Source: an uncultured Sutterella sp. (GTDB lineage Bacteria > Pseudomonadota > Gammaproteobacteria > Burkholderiales > Burkholderiaceae_F). From it: DNA of 5,210 nucleotides. Below are positions 1-5,110 of the stretch, in pieces. The stretch's first letter is position 1. The number at the start of each line of letters is the position of its first letter. The translations under genes and the position numbers were made by a program. Under the pieces are notes generated by a model. The model was not told the origin of the DNA, ran no database searches, and saw only the letters and a list, made by a program, of their open reading frames with translations. The DNA is taken from assembly GCA_905192805.1 (NCBI GenBank), contig CAJJMF010000172.1, positions 1 through 5,210 on the forward strand. Reading direction: 5' to 3'.

Positions 1-83
1 GAAAATGCTCTTGTCTCAAGCGAAAAAGGACAAGAAGCCAAGACTGAATAGGATAAAAATTGCTTTGTTGAGTTCACTCAACG

Positions 84-130
84 TTCACTTTAGATAAAGC
101 AAGAAGCGTGCCAATTCACTTTCGCTAAAG
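84..130. repeat. Pair of 16-base direct repeats, TTCACTTTNNNTAAAG
   Basis: TTCACTTTAGATAAAG at 84-99 and TTCACTTTCGCTAAAG at 115-130 match at 13 of 16 positions, with all differences in the central three bases. Their starts are 31 bases apart, close to three turns of the DNA helix. Within each copy CTTT and AAAG are complementary around a 4-base centre, so each unit is a small inverted repeat. A further TTCACT lies at 73-78. Paired half-sites on one face of the helix would suit a protein-binding site. Chance similarity in AT-rich DNA is the main alternative. Confidence 0.4.
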
Positions 131-251
131 ACAAAAATAAAAAATGCCTTAAAAATCAGACACAACCTCATTCCAAGGGTTATCCCGAAGGCACACCGAC
201 CTTACCCTAGGAAAAAGCAGACCCATTATCGCACTTTTTTGGTGCATAAAT

Positions 252-282
252 AAGGGGTGTGCACCAAAATGTGACACCCCTT
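252..282 (-). terminator. Probable terminator of the rph-rdgB-hemW operon
   Basis: AAGGGGTGT (252-260) and ACACCCCTT (274-282) form a perfect 9-bp stem with a 13-base loop, inside which CAC (262-264) and GTG (271-273) can add three pairs. On the minus strand the hairpin begins 17 bases after the hemW stop codon, and the 3' arm runs directly into TTATTTATG, a broken but T-rich tract. This placement supports intrinsic termination of the leftward operon. In the plus direction only three Ts follow the stem, so bidirectional action would be weaker. A second inverted repeat overlaps this stem and is described under findings. Confidence 0.65.
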
Positions 283-299
283 TGATGTAAAGCCGAACT

Positions 300-1487
300 T
301 TAAAGGAAAGCCTCTTGCAGTGTGGAGAGAAACCGTAAGCCTCGAGCGCTCGGAGCGATGCGGGTGGGGTCCGCTACGAGTAAGCCCTCCGCACGTAGTC
401 GCGACACCGTGGGCTCAACTACCTCGAGGGAGAGTCCCGTGCGTGCTGCAAAGCTTGCCGTTTCCACGCCATCCACGAGACGCAACGCGTTGAGCATAAA
501 TTCAAAAGGCCGATCCGTAGGGTCTACCTCGTGGTGTTCAGCGTAAGCGAATCCATCCGTTGCCATTCGTTCGAGATAGAGGCGAGGCGACGCGACGTTG
601 GCGTAGCGCACCACCTTAAGCGTCCCGTCCCGATGGCGTGCACTTAGTTTCGCATGCGCCCCGGCACCGATCGCTAAATAATCCCCATAGGTCCAGTAGT
701 TCAAGTTATGCTGACAGCGCCGTCCCGCGCGCGCGTAGCCCGACACTTCGTAGTGCTCGTAGCCGGCTTGGGCCAACATCGACTCGACCAAATCCGTCAT
801 ATCCGCCAACTTGTCCTCATCGGGTAACCCCGCGGGCAGTCGCTTGGCAAAGGCCGTTCCTTCCTCAATCGTCAATTGATAAAAGGACAAATGCGTTGCC
901 CCTAACCCGACGGCACGTTTGACTTCCTCCGTCAGTTCCGCCAGCGTTTCATTGGGGAGCCCAAACATAAAGTCAAGATTGAAATTATCGAAGGCGCTAG
1001 CCGCCAAGCGAATAGCCTGAAGCGCCTCGTCTCCCGAGTGGATGCGCCCTAACACCTTCAGTTTGTCATCCTGAAAGGACTGCACCCCGATACTCAAACG
1101 GTTAATACCAGCGGCACGGAAGTCTTCAAACTTGCCACGCTCAACCGTTCCGGGATTCGCCTCCAAAGTGACTTCTGCGTTCGCACTCAATCCGACCCGC
1201 TTATCCACGGCTCGCAACAAACGGTCAATGGACTCGGGCGACATTAGACTGGGCGTGCCGCCACCAATAAAAACGGTACTGATCGCTCGTCCCGACATGG
1301 GGAACGATTCCACCTGCCGGGTGAGTTCTTGAGTCAAGGCCTCTACATAGTGCCCCTCGGCTTCCTCTGGGGAGCGCGAATTAAGGGCATGCGAATTAAA
1401 GTCGCAATACGGACACTTGCGCACACACCAAGGCCAATGCACATAGAGGCTCAGCGGAATCTCTAGCGTCGCGTCCGAAGCACTCAT
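300..1487 (-). CDS. hemW: Radical SAM heme chaperone HemW (395 aa)
   Basis: HemW belongs to the HemN-like radical SAM proteins. It binds heme and is thought to insert it into apo-hemoproteins such as respiratory enzymes, and is not itself a coproporphyrinogen dehydrogenase. Seen here are the iron-sulfur cysteines C21, C25 and C28 (CVRKCPYCDF). Phenylalanine follows the aspartate where HemN has its extra cysteine (CxC), which favours HemW. The SAM-binding GGGTP lies at about 75-79, EANPGT at 109-114, NRLSIGVQSF at 129-138, and the C-terminal YEVSGYAR...QHNLNYW block at about 246-265. Length is near the family norm (E. coli 378 aa). The ATG at 1487 overlaps the rdgB stop by one base (TAATG), which implies translational coupling. 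An in-frame TTG two codons upstream (1493) is possible but has GGGG directly against it. Last gene of the operon; older annotations call it 'oxygen-independent coproporphyrinogen III oxidase'. Confidence 0.95.
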   Translation of the reverse strand: MSASDATLEIPLSLYVHWPWCVRKCPYCDFNSHALNSRSPEEAEGHYVEALTQELTRQVESFPMSGRAISTVFIGGGTPSLMSPESIDRLLRAVDKRVGLSANAEVTLEANPGTVERGKFEDFRAAGINRLSIGVQSFQDDKLKVLGRIHSGDEALQAIRLAASAFDNFNLDFMFGLPNETLAELTEEVKRAVGLGATHLSFYQLTIEEGTAFAKRLPAGLPDEDKLADMTDLVESMLAQAGYEHYEVSGYARAGRRCQHNLNYWTYGDYLAIGAGAHAKLSARHRDGTLKVVRYANVASPRLYLERMATDGFAYAEHHEVDPTDRPFEFMLNALRLVDGVETASFAARTGLSLEVVEPTVSRLRAEGLLVADPTRIAPSARGLRFLSTLQEAFL

Positions 1488-2089
1488 TACCAACCCCAGC
1501 TTTCACGAATCTTTTCGCGTAGTGCGCGCAGAGCCAACCCACGATGGCTCACCGCATTTTTCTCTTGTGCGCTCATTTCGGCTGCCGTTTTACCGGCGTC
1601 CGGTAAGAAAAAATACGGGTCGTACCCAAAGCCGCCTTCACCCGCCGGCGTATCCACAATCTCCCCGAACCAACGCCCTTCGGCAATTAACGGCTCGGGA
1701 TCGTCGGCACTGCGCACCGCCACGAGTACACAGGTGTAGTGCGCACGGCGATTACTCACACCCGCCAATTTTTCAATCAATAAACGATTGTTGGCAGCGT
1801 CGTCCGAGGGCTCCCCAGCAAAACGGGCGGAATAGACGCCTGGTTGCCCTCCTAAGGCATCCACACAAACCCCAGAGTCATCCGCCATCGCGGGTTTACC
1901 GGTCACCGCCGCGGCATGACGAGCCTTCGCTAGGCAGTTTTCAATAAATGTGCCATAAGGTTCAGGGCACGGGCTGACGCCTAAGGCCCCTTGATTAATG
2001 ACCTCAACCCCAGCCTGTGCGAACATCGCCTGAAATTCGCGCAACTTGCCTTTGTTGTTCGAGGCTAAAACCAATACTTTATCGTTCAT
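1487..2089 (-). CDS. rdgB: dITP/XTP pyrophosphatase RdgB (200 aa)
   Basis: RdgB is a cytosolic Ham1-family house-cleaning enzyme. It hydrolyses deaminated purine nucleotides (XTP, ITP, dITP) to the monophosphate and pyrophosphate, keeping them out of DNA and RNA. Family signatures are complete: SNNKGK at 10-15 (triphosphate binding), TFIENCLAKARHAA at about 47-60, ADDSG at 69-73 with the catalytic aspartate of the DD pair, GGFGYDPYF at 152-160 (base recognition), and KNAVSHRG at 177-184. At 200 residues it matches the usual length. I chose the ATG at 2089 over an in-frame upstream start at 2194: the 35 extra residues match nothing in the family and would overlap rph, while this ATG has GAGAG four bases upstream, overlapping the rph stop. 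It starts 7 bases after rph and ends in the hemW start. Confidence 0.96.
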   Translation of the reverse strand: MNDKVLVLASNNKGKLREFQAMFAQAGVEVINQGALGVSPCPEPYGTFIENCLAKARHAAAVTGKPAMADDSGVCVDALGGQPGVYSARFAGEPSDDAANNRLLIEKLAGVSNRRAHYTCVLVAVRSADDPEPLIAEGRWFGEIVDTPAGEGGFGYDPYFFLPDAGKTAAEMSAQEKNAVSHRGLALRALREKIRESWGW

Positions 2090-2096
2090 ATTTCTC

Positions 2097-2864
2097 TCAC
2101 TTGGATTCACAGTGTTCTGCCGTCGTGTTAGGACGATCCAAAGCAGCGCGTTGGGCTGCCATAATTTCCCGATTGCCTTTCTCAGCCAAGGCAAGCAAGG
2201 CGGTTAATTCATCGCGACTAAAGGGGGCGCCTTCTGCCGTCCCTTGAATCTCCACAAAGGCCCCTTCCCCCGTCATGACCACATTCATATCCGTGTCGCC
2301 CTGACTGTCTTCGAGGTAGTTTAAGTCGAGTCGGGCTTCGTGTTCGAACATACCCACCGACACCGCACTCACTTGAGAGCGAATCGGATCGGCTTGAATC
2401 CAGCCCTTCTCCCGCATCCAATCCACCGCGTCGCGCAACGCCACCCACGCCCCCGAAATGGACGCACAGCGCGTTCCACCATCGGCCTGTAACACATCAC
2501 AGTCGATTTGAATCGTAAATTCCCCTAAGGCTTTACGATCCACCACGGCACGCAGACTGCGACCAATCAAGCGTTGGATTTCTTGCGTACGACCGCTTTG
2601 TTTGCCTTTGGCCGCCTCACGTTCATTACGCGTGCCGGTCGAACGTGGCAAGAGCCCATACTCGGCGGTCACCCACCCTTCACCACGTCCTTCCAAAAAG
2701 CGAGGAACGCCACGCGTGACACTGGCCGTACACAATACCTTCGTGTCCCCGGCCGAAACCAATACGCTCCCTTCCGCGTATTTGGTATACCCACGTTGAA
2801 AATTTAAGGGTCGCAATTCATCATTAGCGCGACCATCGGGTCGCTTAGCCGTCATCTCGCTCAT
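2097..2864 (-). CDS. rph: Ribonuclease PH (255 aa)
   Basis: RNase PH is a phosphate-dependent 3'-5' exoribonuclease that trims tRNA precursors and other RNA 3' ends, releasing nucleoside diphosphates; it acts as a ring of hexamers. The protein aligns along its length with the family: RPDGRANDELRP near the N-terminus, AEGSVLVSAGDTKVLCTASV, VPRFLEGRGEGWVTAEYGLLPRST (split here by family knowledge into substrate-facing loops), GGTR at about 129-132 with the phosphate-binding arginine, and LEDSQGDTDMN at 184-194. D186 and D192 fit the six-residue spacing of the metal-binding aspartates. Three in-frame ATGs exist, at 2873, 2864 and 2855. I chose 2864 because the Shine-Dalgarno abuts the first ATG but sits 9 bases from the second. 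The last roughly 13 residues extend past the usual end. First gene of the leftward operon. Confidence 0.95.
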   Translation of the reverse strand: MSEMTAKRPDGRANDELRPLNFQRGYTKYAEGSVLVSAGDTKVLCTASVTRGVPRFLEGRGEGWVTAEYGLLPRSTGTRNEREAAKGKQSGRTQEIQRLIGRSLRAVVDRKALGEFTIQIDCDVLQADGGTRCASISGAWVALRDAVDWMREKGWIQADPIRSQVSAVSVGMFEHEARLDLNYLEDSQGDTDMNVVMTGEGAFVEIQGTAEGAPFSRDELTALLALAEKGNREIMAAQRAALDRPNTTAEHCESK

Positions 2865-2873
2865 CGTATCCAT

Positions 2874-2882
2874 TCCTTCTTC
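2874..2882 (-). promoter_or_regulatory. Ribosome-binding site that decides the rph start
   Basis: On the minus strand this reads GAAGAAGGA. Its AGGA directly touches the ATG at 2873, leaving no spacer, but lies 9 bases before the ATG at 2864, a normal distance. This favours initiation at 2864. The upper part, GAAGAAG, is also perfectly complementary to CTTCTTC further upstream in the same leader (plus-strand 2902-2908), so the site could be masked by RNA folding. Confidence 0.6.
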
Positions 2883-3120
2883 TAACGTGACGATTGTTGA
2901 GGAAGAAGTTCCTCCGTTAACCGCTCATGTGCTCCCTATTGTACTCAATTGCTCTGTTGGGCCTTTTTCTTTCACTCCCCTTCGCCTCGCCGAGATTCAG
3001 AAAAGCACTGAGATTTACAACCTTAGGGCGTGGGAACGTTTAAACTATTTCCCCCTGCCGGTTGCAGTCGCCCACTCAAGACCTGCAACGCAGTGAACCG
3101 ATTCATTCATACACTTCTAT

Positions 3121-3124
3121 AGGA
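3121..3124 (+). promoter_or_regulatory. Ribosome-binding site fixing the yicC start
   Basis: AGGA ends 9 bases before the ATG at 3134. It supports that start over an in-frame TTG at 3062, which would add 24 residues unlike the family. Confidence 0.65.
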
Positions 3125-3133
3125 ATTAGTCTC

Positions 3134-4033
3134 ATGGCTGTTGCTTCAATGACGGGCTATGCCGTGGTGACGGGCCCCACCGAATTAGGCTCCGTAACCT
3201 TCGAATGCCGTTCCGTTAACTCACGCTTTCTCGACCTTACCCTGCGTTTGGAAGAAGATTTGCGTTTCGCTGAGCCGACCTTGCGTGAAACCCTGCAAAC
3301 CCAATTAGCGCGTGGCAAAGTGGAATTGCGTGGCTCCGTAACCCCCGACGAACACTCGGCGCCTGTGAGTATCAATATGGCGCTCTTAGAGCGTATTGCC
3401 GATCTGCAAGCCACGGTGCGTCAACGCCTTCCGCAAGCCCGTGAATTAAGCGTCGCGGACTTACTCAAGATGCCTGGCGTGATGGTCACGCAAGCCGTGG
3501 ATGAGGCCAAACTGGAAGAGCAAATTCGCGCCTTACTCCTTAACGTGATCGCATCGCTCAAAGCGGCACGCGAACGAGAAGGAGCGGCCTTGGCTGAGAT
3601 TTTGCTCAATAACTGCACGCAGATCGATGCGATCGTCAAAGAACTTCGTGCGGAAATTCCTTCGATCATTGCGCACATTCAGGGCAAACTGGAAGAGCGT
3701 CTGAATGAAGCGCTCTCGGGGGTGTTGAGCGAAAAATCCACCCTCACCAAGGACGATGTGGCAGAACGTATCCGTCAGGAAGTGACGCTCTATGCTGTGC
3801 GCTTAGATGTGGAAGAAGAAATGAACCGACTGCTCACGCACACGGCAGAAGTCCGTCGCATCTTAACCAAAGGAGGCGCCGTGGGTCGCCGTTTGGACTT
3901 CGTGGTCCAAGAAATGAATCGCGAGGCCAACACATTAGGGTCCAAGGCCGCTGCCATTGAAATGACAAATACAGCACTTTCGCTAAAAGTCATTATTGAA
4001 CAGATGCGCGAACAGATTCAGAACCTCGAATAA
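3134..4033 (+). CDS. yicC: YicC family endoribonuclease (299 aa)
   Basis: YicC/YloC proteins are conserved bacterial endoribonucleases. In E. coli YicC has been linked to turnover of the small RNA RyhB together with PNPase, but its general role is still poorly defined. The N-terminal YicC domain opens with SMTGYA at 5-10, followed by SVNSRFLDL at 27-35 and ARGKVEL at 59-65. A KMPGV motif lies at 112-116 and REGAAL at 149-154. The middle is strongly charged and probably helical. The C-terminal DUF1732 block is clear at about 220-272, with DVEEEMNRLLTH, VGRRLDFVVQEMNREANT and GSKA. Length is close to E. coli YicC (287 aa). It is the first gene of the rightward operon, 17 bases before gmk, an adjacency common in proteobacteria. 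Assignment is secure; substrates cannot be read from sequence. Confidence 0.93.
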   Translation: MAVASMTGYAVVTGPTELGSVTFECRSVNSRFLDLTLRLEEDLRFAEPTLRETLQTQLARGKVELRGSVTPDEHSAPVSINMALLERIADLQATVRQRLPQARELSVADLLKMPGVMVTQAVDEAKLEEQIRALLLNVIASLKAAREREGAALAEILLNNCTQIDAIVKELRAEIPSIIAHIQGKLEERLNEALSGVLSEKSTLTKDDVAERIRQEVTLYAVRLDVEEEMNRLLTHTAEVRRILTKGGAVGRRLDFVVQEMNREANTLGSKAAAIEMTNTALSLKVIIEQMREQIQNLE

Positions 4034-4050
4034 CTGAGACAGTACGCAAA

Positions 4051-4689
4051 ATGAAAAACGAAAAAACAACGCATGTTGGACGCGTGTTCTTAGTGACCGC
4101 TCCCTCGGGAGCCGGTAAATCCAGCTTGGTCAATGCCCTCTTAAAATTGGAGCCCTCGATCAAGCTATCCATTTCGCATACGACACGCCAACCACGCCCA
4201 GGGGAAGAAAATGGCCGTGAATACCACTTCGTGAGCGAAGCGGAATTTTTAGCCATGCGTGAACGCGATGAATTTCTCGAGTCGGCCTTGGTGCACGGTA
4301 ACTACTACGGCACCAGCCTCATTTGGATTGAAAAACAAGTCGCTCAGGGCAACGATGTTTTGCTCGAAATTGACTGGCAAGGGGCGCGCCAAGTGCGTGA
4401 ACGCTTGTCGGGAACGGTTGGGATTTTCATCCTCCCCCCGTCCATTGAAGCCTTGGAATGGCGTTTACACCATCGTGGTACCGATTCCGAAACGACGATT
4501 ACACGTCGACTACTGGGCGCAGGCGCCGAAATGGCCCACGCACCCGAATTCGAGTACGTTATAATTAACGAAGATTTCGATGTCGCGCTCTCACAACTTA
4601 GAGCGATCGTCGTGGCGAGTCGACTCGCCTTTAAACACCAAGCGGTTCGCCATCGCGAACAATTTATTAGCCTGGGTATCCCGCTCTAA
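4051..4689 (+). CDS. gmk: Guanylate kinase (212 aa)
   Basis: Guanylate kinase phosphorylates GMP or dGMP with ATP to give GDP or dGDP, an essential cytosolic step in GTP supply and in recycling guanine nucleotides. The P-loop is intact at 17-25 (APSGAGKSS, K23 binding phosphate). The GMP-binding region follows: SHTTRQPRPGE at 42-52 with YHF at 58-60, HGNYYGT at 82-88, and EIDWQGA at 106-112. The lid arginines lie in TRRLLGAGAEM at about 151-161, and the closing NEDFD is at 173-177. Length is slightly above the usual 205-208 because of a short N-terminal lead. The ATG at 4051 has only a poor ribosome-binding site (GAG about 12 bases upstream), so expression may rely partly on coupling to yicC, whose stop is 17 bases away. 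No alternative start is better placed. Confidence 0.97.
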   Translation: MKNEKTTHVGRVFLVTAPSGAGKSSLVNALLKLEPSIKLSISHTTRQPRPGEENGREYHFVSEAEFLAMRERDEFLESALVHGNYYGTSLIWIEKQVAQGNDVLLEIDWQGARQVRERLSGTVGIFILPPSIEALEWRLHHRGTDSETTITRRLLGAGAEMAHAPEFEYVIINEDFDVALSQLRAIVVASRLAFKHQAVRHREQFISLGIPL

Positions 4690-4741
4690 GCAGTGTTTGA
4701 TACACCGTTTTCTATTAACTTCTCAGAGACGTTTAAATAAC

Positions 4742-4942
4742 ATGGCACGCATTACTGTTGAAGATTGCTTGAAAAAAATCCCGAATCGCTTCCAGATGGT
4801 TCTGGCTGCGGCTTATCGTGCTCGTCAACTCTCGCAGGGTTACTCCCCGCTCGTTGACGCCAAGGATAAACCCGCGGTTTTGGCCCTGCGCGAAATTGCA
4901 CAGGGTGAAGTCGGTTTGGAAATGCTGAAAAAAGTGCAATAA
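4742..4942 (+). CDS. rpoZ: RNA polymerase omega subunit (66 aa)
   Basis: Omega binds the beta-prime subunit, assists RNA polymerase assembly and, in proteobacteria, helps form a ppGpp-binding pocket (site 1). The sequence begins MARITVEDCLKKIPNRF and contains AAAYRARQLSQG at about 23-34 and DKPAVLALREIAQGEVG at about 42-58, the conserved omega core. It ends soon after at KKVQ, lacking the roughly 25-residue tail of the E. coli protein; short omegas are usual in Betaproteobacteria. The ATG at 4742 lies 52 bases after gmk. A longer in-frame reading from 4580 overlaps gmk and adds residues foreign to the family. The ribosome-binding site is weak (AGAGA about 12 bases upstream). Confidence 0.97.
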   Translation: MARITVEDCLKKIPNRFQMVLAAAYRARQLSQGYSPLVDAKDKPAVLALREIAQGEVGLEMLKKVQ

Positions 4943-4951
4943 TTCCTACAC

Positions 4952-4986
4952 GGATTGGGCAGGGATCACTCCTCTCTACCCAATCC
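4952..4986 (+). other. First hairpin downstream of rpoZ
   Basis: GGATTGGG (4952-4959) pairs perfectly with CCCAATCC (4979-4986), giving an 8-bp stem around a 19-base loop. AGGG (4961-4964) and CTCT (4974-4977) can extend it with one G-U pair. The stem begins 9 bases after the rpoZ stop. No T-run follows directly; the first one (TTTTT, 5000-5004) comes 13 bases later. It therefore looks more like a 3'-end protecting stem or processing element than a classical intrinsic terminator. Confidence 0.55.
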
Positions 4987-5037
4987 CCATGAAGACACTT
5001 TTTCCAAACAGTCAGGCACTCTATCTGGGATCACTCC
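4962..5037 (+). repeat. Duplicated GGGATCACTCC in two successive hairpin loops
   Basis: The 11-base sequence GGGATCACTCC occurs at 4962-4972 and again at 5027-5037, 65 bases apart. Each copy lies in the apical part of one of the two hairpins after rpoZ, although their outer stems are unrelated. In the second copy GGGA and TCCC pair around a TCAC tetraloop; in the first the pairing is three pairs plus a possible G-U. Confidence 0.6.
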
Positions 5038-5058
5038 CCTAATAGGCCTGACTTTTTT
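5011..5058 (+). terminator. Intrinsic terminator after rpoZ
   Basis: GTCAGGC (5011-5017) pairs with GCCTGAC (5046-5052) and is followed at once by six Ts (5053-5058), then GTTTTG. Inside, CTAT (5021-5024) pairs with ATAG (5042-5045) and GGGA (5027-5030) with TCCC (5035-5038) around a TCAC loop, giving one long interrupted stem. The form and T-run fit a Rho-independent terminator ending the yicC-gmk-rpoZ transcript. Read-through into the next gene may still occur, since no clear promoter lies between. Confidence 0.75.
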
Positions 5059-5110
5059 GTTTTGACACTCTCAAGCCTCGACCTCGGTCGTTGTAAGTGG
5101 ATCGAATCTT

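Larger units (their letters stand above)
1..299. other. AT-rich intergenic region left of hemW
   Basis: No convincing gene lies in this stretch. It is visibly richer in A and T than the coding sequence to its right, and every frame on both strands is broken by stops into pieces shorter than about 35 codons. One plus-strand frame is open from base 1 to a TAG at 49-51 (tail ending KGQEAKTE). This could be the C-terminus of a gene entering from the left, which would then converge on hemW, but 16 codons cannot settle it. A perfect 6-bp hairpin (GTTGAG, loop TTCA, CTCAAC) lies at 67-82. GCTTT at 62-66 and AAAGC at 96-100 could close a wider stem around it. A direct-repeat pair (84-130) and the hemW terminator hairpin (252-282) have their own entries. 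Confidence 0.7.
2865..3133. promoter_or_regulatory. Divergent control region between rph and yicC
   Basis: This stretch separates the two operons and should hold both promoters. For the leftward operon the best -10 candidate is TACAAT on the minus strand (2943 to 2938), preceded by TGAG, but no good -35 lies 16-18 bases upstream, so it is weak. For yicC, TTTACA at 3014-3019 is a possible -35. The nearest AT-rich -10 (TTTAAA within the GTTTAAAC palindrome, 3038-3045) is spaced about 19 bases away, which is long, so I do not assign it. The region contains two hairpins: GAGGAA/TTCCTC at 2899-2914 (rph leader) and GTTGCAG/CTGCAAC at 3061-3089 (yicC leader). No protein-binding site is recognisable. 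Confidence 0.55.

Noticed and set aside
85..226. Two minus-strand small frames, 149-226 (25 codons) and 85-171 (28 codons, hydrophobic).
   Set aside because: Neither has a well-spaced ribosome-binding site or a recognisable sequence, and such frames are expected by chance in AT-rich DNA.
322..2448. Several open frames of 66-141 codons lying across hemW, rdgB and rph, for example 638-922 and 1522-1947 on the plus strand and 2218-2448 on the minus strand.
   Set aside because: Each overlaps a well-recognised gene completely or nearly so, has arginine-, proline- and serine-rich composition typical of out-of-frame reading, and shows no family motif.
3062..3133. Upstream TTG start that would lengthen yicC by 24 residues.
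   Set aside because: The extra residues do not resemble the family, whereas the ATG at 3134 has AGGA at good spacing and is followed directly by the conserved SMTGYA.
3157..4256. Minus-strand open frames of 67-87 codons across yicC and gmk.
   Set aside because: They are shadows of the two real genes, with no recognisable domain.
4697..4718. TTGATA and TATTAA between gmk and rpoZ as a promoter for rpoZ.
   Set aside because: The two hexamers are only 10 bases apart, too close for a sigma-70 promoter.
4580..4741. Upstream start that would lengthen rpoZ by 54 residues.
   Set aside because: It overlaps gmk by more than 100 bases, and omega proteins begin at MARITVED, encoded at 4742.
5062..5067. 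Perfect TTGACA as a possible -35 of a promoter for the gene at 5111.
   Set aside because: Positions 16-18 bases downstream read CGGTCG-like sequence with no -10 resemblance; the match also directly follows the terminator T-run.
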